Virus record (IMG/VR): IMGVR_UViG_3300014720_000134
Location: 1-28,933 of that record
DNA from: a virus
Direction: 5' to 3' (one strand)
DNA length: 28,933 bases
Under the pieces are notes generated by a model. That model saw only the letters and a program-made list of their open reading frames with translations. It was not told where the DNA came from and did no database searches. The translations under genes and the position numbers were made by a program. This document shows, piece by piece, positions 13,551 through 19,902 of the stretch (position 1 is its first letter; the number at the start of each line of letters is the position of its first letter).

Positions 13551-13763
13551 ATGATTTTTATTCCTGCAAAGCAGTCGGACTACAATCGTCTGACGAGCAT
13601 ATCTCGTAAAAGCAGTTCGTTCAAGCGTTCTGCCGCAAATTTCGTAGCACGTGAGCGTGATATTATAGTCGGCAACACTCGTGCTGTCGTGAACTCAGTT
13701 CGCTCTTTATCACCTGACTTCAGCAACACCCGCTTGGTTTACTCTTGCGGACCTTTAGTTTAA
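13551..13763 (+). CDS. Small basic hypothetical protein (70 aa)
   Basis: Reads MIFIPAKQSDYNRLTSISRK, then a run rich in S, R and K, ending RLVYSCGPLV. Basic and with no recognised motif. It is the first gene on the RNA released by hammerhead 1. No ribozyme follows it: the 37-base gap to 13801 is AT-rich and carries two TTAACC-like words but no hammerhead core. Confidence 0.55.
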   Translation: MIFIPAKQSDYNRLTSISRKSSSFKRSAANFVARERDIIVGNTRAVVNSVRSLSPDFSNTRLVYSCGPLV

Positions 13764-13800
13764 CCATCAATCAATTAACCAACATTTAAATTTATTTCTT

Positions 13801-14388
13801 ATGAAAACTTTCAAAACAGGAGACCGCGTAGTTTATAACCGCAAATCAACCGCAATCGCACCCCGCGGAATTTATGATGGAGCCAAGGGAACCATCGCAG
13901 ATGTTGATTCCCTACTCGTAGAGTTTGACGATAACGTCAGAGGCCACAATGGTGGTCTTGATGGGGTTGTGGTAAAAGAAGGTCACGGATGGTATGTAAA
14001 CAGCGCTGACATCAAAAAAGTCCGTGGACGTAAGAAAAAAGTAGATGCTGTTCAATCTGCTAAAGAAGTACTAGACGATTTGTTCGGCAAACTCTCTTCT
14101 CTACCTGATGATGAGATTCAAGAACTCTTCGGGATGGTAACCGCCAAAAAGGCTGAGAAAAAGCAAGCCTACTTTGATTTCGATAATGAGTGCGTCATCA
14201 ACGGAAAAATATCAAGTAAGCCGTTATACATCCGTATAGGACTAGCAAACGATGGCTTCGAGAGTAAAGAAATCGGCTTCGATAGCACCTTCACTCCGAT
14301 TGTCTGCAAAGGCTATGGAGACGATATTGAAGAGATTGAACTCACTTCAGACCACTACATTCGGTTCAGGTTAACTGATGAGGCTTAA
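13801..14388 (+). CDS. Hypothetical protein with SH3-like N-terminal domain (195 aa)
   Basis: Residues 1-75 ('FKTGDRVVYNRKSTAI', 'GAKGTIADVDSLLVEFDDNV', 'GHGWYVNSADIKKV') have the five-strand pattern of an SH3/KOW-like barrel. A basic linker (RGRKKK) and a helical part (about 80-120, 'SAKEVLDDLFGKLSSLPDDE') follow, then a beta-rich C-terminal part from about 125. Possibly a nucleic-acid or protein adaptor, by fold pattern only. Its TAA stop (14386-14388) lies in the stem II loop of hammerhead 2, so its last six codons encode stem I, core and half of stem II. Confidence 0.75.
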   Translation: MKTFKTGDRVVYNRKSTAIAPRGIYDGAKGTIADVDSLLVEFDDNVRGHNGGLDGVVVKEGHGWYVNSADIKKVRGRKKKVDAVQSAKEVLDDLFGKLSSLPDDEIQELFGMVTAKKAEKKQAYFDFDNECVINGKISSKPLYIRIGLANDGFESKEIGFDSTFTPIVCKGYGDDIEEIELTSDHYIRFRLTDEA

Positions 14389-14418
14389 ATAGCCGAAACC
14401 CCTTCGGGGGTCTTAACC
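14369..14418 (+). ncRNA. Hammerhead ribozyme 2 (type I)
   Basis: Stem I GGTTAA (14369-14374) with TTAACC (14413-14418); core CTGATGA (14375-14381); stem II GGCT-TAAAT-AGCC (14382-14394); GAAA (14395-14398); stem III CCCC-TTCG-GGGG (14399-14410) with a UUCG tetraloop; U14411, C14412. Cleavage is expected after C14412. Stems II and III differ from hammerhead 1 by compensated changes on both sides. The next ATG is 28 nt beyond the cut, at 14441. Confidence 0.95.
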
Positions 14419-14440
14419 ATAAACGCTAAAACAAAAAACT

Positions 14441-14629
14441 ATGAGCAAGAGAATTATTGAATGCCAGGATGGTCACAAGTTTATTGACGTGACTGACATT
14501 GCTAAATTGATTTGGGAATCAGTAGATGTGGAACTTTATGAACTTGATGATGATGGAACTGAACATCTGATTAATGACAAGGAACATTTTGACAGGGCAA
14601 TCAGCCAATCTAAAATCGTAATTGAATAA
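14441..14629 (+). CDS. Acidic hypothetical protein (62 aa)
   Basis: Reads MSKRIIECQDGHKFIDVTDI, then 'LYELDDDGTEHLIND' and a final helix to KIVIE. Acidic, alpha/beta, unrecognised. First gene after hammerhead 2 and ten bases before the next gene, so likely translated together with it. Confidence 0.7.
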   Translation: MSKRIIECQDGHKFIDVTDIAKLIWESVDVELYELDDDGTEHLINDKEHFDRAISQSKIVIE

Positions 14630-14638
14630 CCTAAAACA

Positions 14639-14815
14639 ATGAAGCAAATTTTAACTATTGGCGCACTTCGCAAGGCGACGGCGCACCTTAATGACGCGGA
14701 CGTTGTCGTCGTAGAAATACACGAAGGCGTTCGACACGAGGACTTGTACACGTTTAGCGTTGACGACTCAATAGAGTTGAGCGAAGGCGTGCGCGAGGTT
14801 CGTTTTTGTATTTAA
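14639..14815 (+). CDS. Small hypothetical protein (58 aa)
   Basis: Reads MKQILTIGALRKATAHLNDA, then 'DVVVVEIHEGVRHEDLYTFS' and ends EVRFCI. The pattern is a beta strand, a helix, then three strands. No known family. Its base composition is a little more GC-rich than its neighbours. It fills the gap between the 62- and 65-aa genes exactly, which supports it as real. Confidence 0.65.
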   Translation: MKQILTIGALRKATAHLNDADVVVVEIHEGVRHEDLYTFSVDDSIELSEGVREVRFCI

Positions 14816-14836
14816 TCTAAATTCCTATTTAACACT

Positions 14837-15034
14837 ATGGAAAAGTATTTATTTTATCAGTTCGAGATAAATTTTCTAGAGAGGAGTGACGAGGACTACT
14901 TTGTTTCGTACACCGATAGAAAACGAGGCAAGTACGTATCTCAAGACGAAGCCTTGATTATGGCGTACGAAGATGCCGTAAAGAAGAACTTCGGAAAGTT
15001 TGCAATTACCTACGTTAAATCATTTTTTGCCTAA
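14837..15034 (+). CDS. Small hypothetical protein (65 aa)
   Basis: Reads MEKYLFYQFEINFLERSDED, then 'YFVSYTDRKRGKYVSQDEAL' and a C-terminal helix ending KSFFA. No recognised family. It ends four bases before the likely start of the next gene. Confidence 0.7.
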   Translation: MEKYLFYQFEINFLERSDEDYFVSYTDRKRGKYVSQDEALIMAYEDAVKKNFGKFAITYVKSFFA

Positions 15035-15038
15035 CGCT

Positions 15039-15407
15039 ATGAAACTTGAAGATATGGACCTCAGCAAACTTCAGTTAACCATCACTGAAGACAAAGAACT
15101 ACAGCACTGCATCATCGAATTGTTCCACGATGGAGGTAGGCTTCAATCTTGGGATGTAAGAACAGGACTCACGACCCCTGAGTTGACGTACACCGCTACG
15201 CTAGATGAAGCCCTAGAAGATGAGTGGTTTGCGTTCGCACTCAGCGGTAAACGAGAGGAGTACGATATGAACATATGGTACAACGAAGACGGAAACATCC
15301 AAGCCGCCATCTACCCGATGGAGTATGACGAGGACGGAGATTACTGCGACACGAACACCGCTATTCTAGTACATCTATTTACCCCTGAGCAAATAGAGGT
15401 TAACTGA
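15039..15407 (+). CDS. Acidic hypothetical protein (122 aa), stop inside hammerhead 3
   Basis: I choose ATG 15039 (MKLEDMDLSKLQLTITEDKE) because the in-frame ATG at 15000 lies inside the preceding gene. Strongly acidic, with 'YDMNIWYNEDGNIQAAIYPM' followed by a YDEDGDYCD stretch in the second half; ends TPEQIEVN. No family recognised. As with the first hammerhead gene, its final codons GAG GTT AAC TGA form stem I and the core start of a ribozyme. Confidence 0.75.
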   Translation: MKLEDMDLSKLQLTITEDKELQHCIIELFHDGGRLQSWDVRTGLTTPELTYTATLDEALEDEWFAFALSGKREEYDMNIWYNEDGNIQAAIYPMEYDEDGDYCDTNTAILVHLFTPEQIEVN

Positions 15408-15447
15408 CGAGCCTTAAGTAGGCGAAACGCCGTGAGGCGTCTTAACC
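15398..15447 (+). ncRNA. Hammerhead ribozyme 3 (type I)
   Basis: Stem I GGTTAA (15398-15403) with TTAACC (15442-15447); core CTGACGA (15404-15410), where the C replaces U at the tolerated position 7; stem II GCCT-TAAGT-AGGC (15411-15423); GAAA (15424-15427); stem III CGCC-GTGA-GGCG (15428-15439) with a GNRA loop; U15440, C15441. Cleavage is expected after C15441, leaving a 21-nt leader before the ATG at 15463. Confidence 0.95.
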
Positions 15448-15462
15448 ATAAACACTAATAAA

Positions 15463-15666
15463 ATGAATACTTCAATTGATAATATCATCGCATACGAAAA
15501 CAGAGAACTAACTGACCAAGAGGTAGTGTACTTGTTCGCTGAACTCGTAAAGAGCGGTATGGCTTGGACCCTACAAGGTCACTACGGACGTACTGCATCT
15601 GCATTAATTGAGCACGGATACATTGACCGAGAAGGTAACGTATCACTTGCTGTTCTAGAACTTTAA
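15463..15666 (+). CDS. Small conserved phage protein, 'LQGHYGR' family (67 aa)
   Basis: Contains 'VKSGMAWTLQGHYGRTASAL' followed by 'IEHGYID', a pattern I recognise from short early proteins of many phages (function unknown). It is alpha-helical with a conserved core and ends shortly after. First gene on the RNA released by hammerhead 3. Confidence 0.78.
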   Translation: MNTSIDNIIAYENRELTDQEVVYLFAELVKSGMAWTLQGHYGRTASALIEHGYIDREGNVSLAVLEL

Positions 15667-15675
15667 TCCAAAACA

Positions 15676-15882
15676 ATGAAACAATTAAACAGCCTTGAGA
15701 ATATGCTGTTGTCCTACTCTTTGTTCGTGAAGGCCGCGGCTGACTTCAAAGACGACAACGATTACTCTACACTTAACAAGTTGATTGACTTCACAATCAT
15801 CGAAAGCCAAATTATGAACCTCGGTGATGACCTCGTCGCCGCTTTTAACACAATTAAAGAATCAGAAAATGGAAACCAATAA
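15676..15882 (+). CDS. Small helical hypothetical protein (68 aa)
   Basis: Reads MKQLNSLENMLLSYSLFVKA and is helical throughout, acidic towards the C-terminus. No family recognised. Its 3' end overlaps the next gene by 14 bases. Confidence 0.65.
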   Translation: MKQLNSLENMLLSYSLFVKAAADFKDDNDYSTLNKLIDFTIIESQIMNLGDDLVAAFNTIKESENGNQ

Positions 15883-16438
15883 GTGCAACAACTGCTCAGT
15901 AGATGTAGGTGACGATTACTTCGGCACTGACAAAAATGGTGAAGTGCTTTGCGAAGAGTGCTACTACTCACATTGGGAATCAGCCGTTATGGTCTACGAA
16001 TTCGACCCTGAAGACGAGATACTACTTCGTACAGACTACGCCTATACGCTAGACGTGAGCCGCTCCACCGAATCCAGTGAAGAATGCGAAGGGCCACCGC
16101 AGTGCATTGAGAGCGCGTCCTGGAAATCAACTGATGCTTGGCGTGGATACGTCAACGTAGAACTTGCTGACGGATACGAGTGCGTAGCCAACGGATGGTC
16201 TACAGGCTCTTACGATGACGTAAAATGGAAGTGGGACTTCAACGAATTCTTTGAGAATATCGCAGAAGGCAATTTAGTACCACCTGTACCTGTATGGTTT
16301 ATCTTCGCTCAAACGAGCAACGTATTTTCTACGGCTACTGATGTTGTAGTCAGAACCAACCAAGTTGGGACGTTCCTGAATTGGCTTGCCGATGAGACAG
16401 GAATGACTCGAGAGCAACTTAATTCTGCACTCTCCTAG
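15869..16438 (+). CDS. Zinc-ribbon protein of unknown function (189 aa)
   Basis: Start chosen at ATG 15869 (METNKCNNC...), since the upstream in-frame ATG would overlap the previous gene by 59 bases. Cys-x2-Cys (residues 5 and 8) and a second Cys-x2-Cys ('VLCEECYYSH', about 29-32) form a likely zinc ribbon. The remaining 150 residues are acidic and tryptophan-rich, with 'SWKSTDAWRGYVNVELADGY' near the middle. Last gene before a terminator, so it closes the ribozyme operon. Role unknown; the ribbon suggests nucleic-acid or protein binding. Confidence 0.75.
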   Translation: METNKCNNCSVDVGDDYFGTDKNGEVLCEECYYSHWESAVMVYEFDPEDEILLRTDYAYTLDVSRSTESSEECEGPPQCIESASWKSTDAWRGYVNVELADGYECVANGWSTGSYDDVKWKWDFNEFFENIAEGNLVPPVPVWFIFAQTSNVFSTATDVVVRTNQVGTFLNWLADETGMTREQLNSALS

Positions 16439-16478
16439 TATAATCGTCCGTGTAACGATGTTTAGTATTTGGTTTAAT

Positions 16479-16501
16479 GAGGGGGCACGGCCCCTCGTTT
16501 T
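16479..16501 (+). terminator. Rho-independent terminator closing the hammerhead operon
   Basis: GAGGGG (16479-16484) pairs with CCCCTC (16491-16496) across a 6-nt loop and is followed by GTTTT. It lies 40 bases past the stop at 16438. Confidence 0.75.
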
Positions 16502-16524
16502 ACCACCTCAATCAAAAAAATAAA

Positions 16525-16647
16525 ATGAAAGACGAACACATTAAGTACCTAGTACTACGAATCCAAGCCCTTGAGAAATACAACGACGAACTTCAAGAGC
16601 AAATCAAGCAACTACAATCAAAAGTCAAAGATGGCGAACTTGTGTAA
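16525..16647 (+). CDS. Leucine-zipper-like micro-protein (40 aa)
   Basis: Reads MKDEHIKYLVLRIQALEKYN then DELQEQIKQLQSKVKDGELV. A single coiled-coil helix with hydrophobic residues every 3-4 positions. Overlaps the next gene by 17 bases. Could be an oligomerisation partner, but function is unknown. Confidence 0.6.
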   Translation: MKDEHIKYLVLRIQALEKYNDELQEQIKQLQSKVKDGELV

Positions 16648-17158
16648 CAACTTTGTAACTATACGAGGAGATAGAGCGAATTTAGATTCAGTCGCTATCT
16701 TACTCCAAGCGCATAAAGAGCGCAGAGATACGGGCCTCAGGTGCGAACCTCCTATATGGGAGATTGACAGCATTGAGAGAGACGGAAACATTATTATGGT
16801 CCACGGACCAAGCAAGTGGGTTCCACCTCATAAAATGCTTAACGAAATATCTAGCAAATACGACGTATCTATTCGCAATGAGTATGATGAAATCGGGATG
16901 AACTTCGCGGGTCATACATACTACGAGCGAGGCTACGAGTTCGACTTCAATCTTCAGTTCTACGAGTACTTCTTCTTCAATAACATAGACGAATTCCAAG
17001 CGCAACTTGAGATTCTTATTATGACGATGAAGCCTGAGAGTACGTTCGATGACGTGAAAGAAATACTACTCATTGGTTGGGAGAACACTCCTGACTCTTC
17101 AGCGCTCCAAACTATGGAGCAGATGTACAACCGCTCTAAACAGAACCTTTTTCAATAA
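16631..17158 (+). CDS. Api92-like / ferredoxin-like DUF1281-type protein (175 aa)
   Basis: Start at ATG 16631, MANLCNNFVTIRG, matching the 'MANWCxNxLxVxG' start of Api92-like proteins; the longer upstream frame is unneeded. The middle 'FxSKWxPP' equivalent 'GPSKWVPPHKMLNEISSKYD' is followed by 'YDEIGMNFAGHTYY', which is also typical of the family ('YxExGxxFxG'). These proteins are common in phages and plasmids; their function is not established. Ends with an acidic helix. Confidence 0.8.
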   Translation: MANLCNNFVTIRGDRANLDSVAILLQAHKERRDTGLRCEPPIWEIDSIERDGNIIMVHGPSKWVPPHKMLNEISSKYDVSIRNEYDEIGMNFAGHTYYERGYEFDFNLQFYEYFFFNNIDEFQAQLEILIMTMKPESTFDDVKEILLIGWENTPDSSALQTMEQMYNRSKQNLFQ

Positions 17159-17179
17159 CTAATCTAAACTTAATTTAAA

Positions 17180-18082
17180 ATGGAAATCAATCAATTTGGT
17201 CAACTCGTTGACACTCACAACTCACTCGTATCTGCTAAAAACAGCGCAGAAATGCTTGACCGCTTCGGACTCAATTGGGTCGTTGAGAAGCAACCACTTC
17301 TTTTGCCCTCAGGTAATGAGTCGGGGTTCTTCGGTGTAGTTCGCAAAGACACCGAGAAGGTATTTACCACCGCTACTCAGCAGTACGAAGTGTTTCAAAA
17401 CAATGAACTTGCTGACCTTGTGCAAGAGGTCGGAAATGTTCTAGGTGTGGACGTCGCGCGAGGCGGACTCTTCAATGACGGAGGCAAAGTGTACTTGCAG
17501 ATTCCTATGGAGGATGAAGTCGTAGGTAATGACTTGGTCAAGCGTTATGCCACGGCCATCAATAGTCACGACGGAACTACAGCACTTCGTTGGGGTGCAT
17601 CTAGCATCACTATTTCTTGCTCGAATACGTTCAATGCCGCATCACGCGGCCTGAAGGACAGCGTTCGACACACGGCTAATATGCGCAAGGCCGTAGAGGA
17701 CTCTCTTCGTGCCATCAAGGGTATCACTGAAGCAGATGCTACTCTTTACGATACGTTCCGACGTATGGTAGACGTACGTGTCAATGAGCGTCGGATTCAG
17801 AAAGTTGTAGATGCTGTTGTTGGCGTAGACATCTTAAAGTCCAAGAGTATTGCTAAGGACGAGTACTCTACTCGACGCCTTAATCAAGCACAGGACCTAG
17901 TAACGTCTATCACTCGTGAGATGTCGTACAAGGGTGATAACCTGTGGGGATTATTCTCAGGAGTAACTCACTACACTAGCCACAAAGCGGGGCGCACTGA
18001 TAACCGCGGCGCGTCTAAAATGGCGGGTGCTCTTCAGAAGACGGACCAACGTGTTTACGAACTATTGACTGAGATGGTGTAG
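17180..18082 (+). CDS. DUF932 phage/plasmid-like protein (300 aa)
   Basis: Features of the DUF932 (phage/plasmid-like TIGR03299) family: N-terminal 'FFGVVRKDTEKVFTTATQQY' with 'YEVFQNNEL', central 'INSHDGTTALRWGASSI' and 'SCSNTFNAA', and C-terminal 'NLWGLFSGVTHYTSH'. Members occur widely on phages and plasmids near replication and recombination genes; molecular function is not known. The length is usual for the family. A strong terminator begins four bases after its stop. Confidence 0.88.
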   Translation: MEINQFGQLVDTHNSLVSAKNSAEMLDRFGLNWVVEKQPLLLPSGNESGFFGVVRKDTEKVFTTATQQYEVFQNNELADLVQEVGNVLGVDVARGGLFNDGGKVYLQIPMEDEVVGNDLVKRYATAINSHDGTTALRWGASSITISCSNTFNAASRGLKDSVRHTANMRKAVEDSLRAIKGITEADATLYDTFRRMVDVRVNERRIQKVVDAVVGVDILKSKSIAKDEYSTRRLNQAQDLVTSITREMSYKGDNLWGLFSGVTHYTSHKAGRTDNRGASKMAGALQKTDQRVYELLTEMV

Positions 18083-18086
18083 ATGG

Positions 18087-18109
18087 GCGGGGGCAACCCC
18101 GCTTTTTTT
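18087..18109 (+). terminator. Strong Rho-independent terminator after the DUF932 gene
   Basis: GCGGGG-GCAA-CCCCGC (18087-18102) with a GNRA loop and seven Ts (18103-18109). The clearest terminator in the window. Confidence 0.93.
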
Positions 18110-18130
18110 ACTAACTTTACAGAAAACGAA

Positions 18131-18475
18131 ATGTCTATGATTATCACCGAAGACCTGTTCAAACAAGCAAAATTTCTTGTAGGCTTTGAACATAACGGTA
18201 AAAAGCACGAGGTATCCATATCTCCAAAAGGGCACTGGCAATCTCAACTTTACGAGAGTGACGGCTTGTCGTACATATTATTCTTATCTATAGATGAGGA
18301 CGGCCTTGTGGATGCTGAAGTAGAGCAGATAACCCAAATAGACTACAACATCACTGACGAAGGTCAGGGCGAGCAGTGGCTTCAGGCTGATGACTTTAAG
18401 GTTATAGCATCCTATCAAGATGGAGACTTGGAACTTTCATTTACTATTGACTATGACAAAGGACATACTGCGTAA
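18131..18475 (+). CDS. Acidic hypothetical protein (114 aa)
   Basis: Start set at ATG 18131 (MSMIITEDLFKQAKF) because the in-frame ATG at 18083 would make the protein begin inside the terminator. MIITED two codons later is an alternative. Beta-rich and acidic, with 'YILFLSIDEDGLVDAEVEQI' in the middle. No family recognised. Overlaps the next gene by 23 bases. Confidence 0.65.
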   Translation: MSMIITEDLFKQAKFLVGFEHNGKKHEVSISPKGHWQSQLYESDGLSYILFLSIDEDGLVDAEVEQITQIDYNITDEGQGEQWLQADDFKVIASYQDGDLELSFTIDYDKGHTA

Positions 18476-18614
18476 AGCAGGATTCACAATAATCTTTGCT
18501 CTAGCGTTGCTTAGCGTAACGTCTATGCTAGATGGAAATCTTATCACAGGCTTTGCTCTTATGCTGTTAGGTGTAAGCGTTGTTGGTCTTATGGACAGAT
18601 TCGAACTACTTTAA
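18453..18614 (+). CDS. Small membrane protein with two hydrophobic segments (53 aa)
   Basis: From ATG 18453: MTKDILRKAGFTIIFALALL, then 'SVTSMLDGNLITGFALMLLG' and VSVVGLMDRFELL. Two membrane-spanning helices (about 10-25 and 32-47) joined by a short acidic loop, with a basic N-terminus. Size and topology would suit a class II holin or an inner-membrane accessory protein, but it is far from the endolysin, so a holin call is only a possibility. Confidence 0.6.
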   Translation: MTKDILRKAGFTIIFALALLSVTSMLDGNLITGFALMLLGVSVVGLMDRFELL

Positions 18615-18624
18615 TTTAAAACCA

Positions 18625-18744
18625 ATGAGAGAGCAATTTATGCGTATCGCTATGGCTAGGCTACGGAGTACGTATCCGTTTGTATTACAGCGTCGTGCGG
18701 TTGCCGCACGTATGTGGGTCGACTTCTTGGAGAGACAAAAATAG
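18625..18744 (+). CDS. Small basic arginine-rich protein (39 aa)
   Basis: Reads MREQFMRIAMARLRSTYPFV then LQRRAVAARMWVDFLERQK. Eight arginines, one amphipathic helix pair. It begins ten bases after the membrane-protein gene and ends just before a promoter. No family; support is mainly from packing. Confidence 0.45.
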   Translation: MREQFMRIAMARLRSTYPFVLQRRAVAARMWVDFLERQK

Positions 18745-18753
18745 CGTTACGCT

Positions 18754-18785
18754 GTTGCGTAGTGCTTCAACTTTTCTTATATTTG
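18754..18785 (+). promoter_or_regulatory. Bacteroidota-type promoter before the recombination gene
   Basis: GTTG (18754-18757), 20 bases, TATATTTG (18778-18785), a perfect -7 element with one -33 mismatch. The start codon at 18804 follows 18 bases later. Confidence 0.65.
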
Positions 18786-18803
18786 TATTCAAATTTAATC
18801 TAT

Positions 18804-19343
18804 ATGTCACAACATAAATTCAAGACAACTAATATCAAGGGTAAGCAGTACGTGGAGGTAAACGAGCGTGTAAAAGCGTTCCGAACCCTACCTGAATTCA
18901 AGGGTATGTCCCTAGAATCAGAAATCATTGCTGTGGATTCAGAGTCAGTAATTATCCGCGCTGTAGTCCGTGATGAAGAATTACGGATTATCAGTACTGG
19001 ATTTGCCCACGAAGAGAAGTCATCATCTAACATTAACAGAACCTCATACATTGAGAACTGCGAAACCTCTGCTGTAGGACGTGCTCTCGGTATGCTAGGA
19101 ATTGGTATCGATACTTCAATCGCTACTGCTGACGAGGTGGCAACTGCTATCGCAAAGCAAGAAGCTCCACAACCCGTAACTGAGTCTGCTGAGCCAGCGA
19201 AGGAGGAGTCTTTGTTCGAGAAGTCTGTCAACTACATCAAAGGTGCTAGCAATAAGCGTGAGGCATACAATCAAGTAGTGACTAAGTACGGAGATAAGTT
19301 CTCTGAGAAGCAAGTCGCTGCTCTAGAGAAATTCGTAAAATGA
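18804..19343 (+). CDS. Probable phage recombination / single-strand annealing type protein (179 aa)
   Basis: Start at ATG 18804, directly after the promoter; a longer frame upstream would include the promoter. The core 'VEVNERVKAFRTLPEFKGMS', a four-strand sheet to about residue 75, then 'SYIENCETSAVGRALGMLGI' and 'IATADEVATAI' (about 82-115) matches phage proteins grouped with Erf/Rad52-type annealing factors, in which this 'ENCETSAVGRALG-LGIG' motif is the most conserved part. A linker rich in E, P and A (about 117-135) and a C-terminal helical domain follow. Neighbouring SSB-tail protein and helix-turn-helix protein fit a recombination/replication unit. Family assignment is from memory of the motif. 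Confidence 0.65.
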   Translation: MSQHKFKTTNIKGKQYVEVNERVKAFRTLPEFKGMSLESEIIAVDSESVIIRAVVRDEELRIISTGFAHEEKSSSNINRTSYIENCETSAVGRALGMLGIGIDTSIATADEVATAIAKQEAPQPVTESAEPAKEESLFEKSVNYIKGASNKREAYNQVVTKYGDKFSEKQVAALEKFVK

Positions 19344-19633
19344 TTTTGCAATCTATCCCTGAACAAATCGAAGGGTTCATCTCTCGAAGTAAAGAATACT
19401 TCGGTGTTGACCCTATTTCTAAGTCGGCTCGTCGTCGTGTCGTAAGTGCGCGTATGATGCTAGTAAACTTCCTAATCCGCAACCAAGGTATAACCAATGC
19501 CACGGTTTCAGAGATTACGGGCTTACGGCACTCGCTAATCATCTACTATCTAGATAGACACGAACAACTTGTTGACTCAGATAATGTGTACCGAGATACT
19601 TACTTCTCGTACAAAAACTTTCTTTTTAATTAA
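19340..19633 (+). CDS. Helix-turn-helix protein, DnaA-C/Trp-repressor-like (97 aa)
   Basis: Starts on ATGA overlapping the previous stop. Residues 28-70, 'SARRRVVSARMMLVNFLIRN' then 'ATVSEITGLRHSLIIYYLDR', have the pattern of a DnaA domain-IV-like HTH (basic helix with arginine, 'S-x-x-x-I-x-G-x-x-H-S-x-x-x-x-x-x'). Likely binds DNA and may act as a replication or transcription factor. A second such protein lies at 27655. Distant similarity only. Confidence 0.6.
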   Translation: MILQSIPEQIEGFISRSKEYFGVDPISKSARRRVVSARMMLVNFLIRNQGITNATVSEITGLRHSLIIYYLDRHEQLVDSDNVYRDTYFSYKNFLFN

Positions 19634-19650
19634 CCAAAACCCCAAGTCTT

Positions 19651-19902
19651 ATGCAAGATAAGAAAGACGAGATGGTAGGCTACGTTGAGTCTCCCACTCT
19701 TAATCTGCGATTCTCGCTGTCAAAGCAAGATATCGAAATCATCCAGAAGAATATGACGGAGAAAGGCCGTGCATTTCTTACGGTTCGCTCAGGTGTAGCC
19801 AAGGAAAGTAAGAAGCCTTACACTATCCTCAGCGTGTGGGACCCAGCATCAAAGGGCACCACTAGCATCAAGCAAAGTAGCAACGACGATATGCCGTTCT
19901 AA
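19651..19902 (+). CDS. Small protein with SSB-like acidic C-terminal tail (83 aa)
   Basis: N-terminal part 'NLRFSLSKQDIEIIQKNMTE', 'GRAFLTVRSGVAKESKKPYT' and 'ILSVWDP' looks beta-rich; the end 'SSNDDMPF' copies the DDxPF tip by which bacterial SSB recruits partner proteins. At 83 residues it is too short for a canonical SSB OB-fold (about 110) but could be a minimal ssDNA-binding protein or a competitor for SSB partners. Stop and next start overlap (TAATG). Confidence 0.65.
   Translation: MQDKKDEMVGYVESPTLNLRFSLSKQDIEIIQKNMTEKGRAFLTVRSGVAKESKKPYTILSVWDPASKGTTSIKQSSNDDMPF

Noticed and set aside
13576-13615. CTGACGAG followed by a small hairpin and GTAAAA
   Set aside because: It resembles a hammerhead core, but the second core segment is not GAAA and no stem I partner exists; it is ordinary coding sequence.
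13740-13770. Possible fourth hammerhead after the 70-aa gene (GGTTTA ... TTTAACC)
   Set aside because: Stem-I-like words are present, but CUGANGA and GAAA core sequences are missing; at most a decayed relic.
18714-18803. 30-residue upstream extension of the recombination-type protein
   Set aside because: It would be translated from DNA containing the promoter; the ATG at 18804 follows the predicted transcript start.
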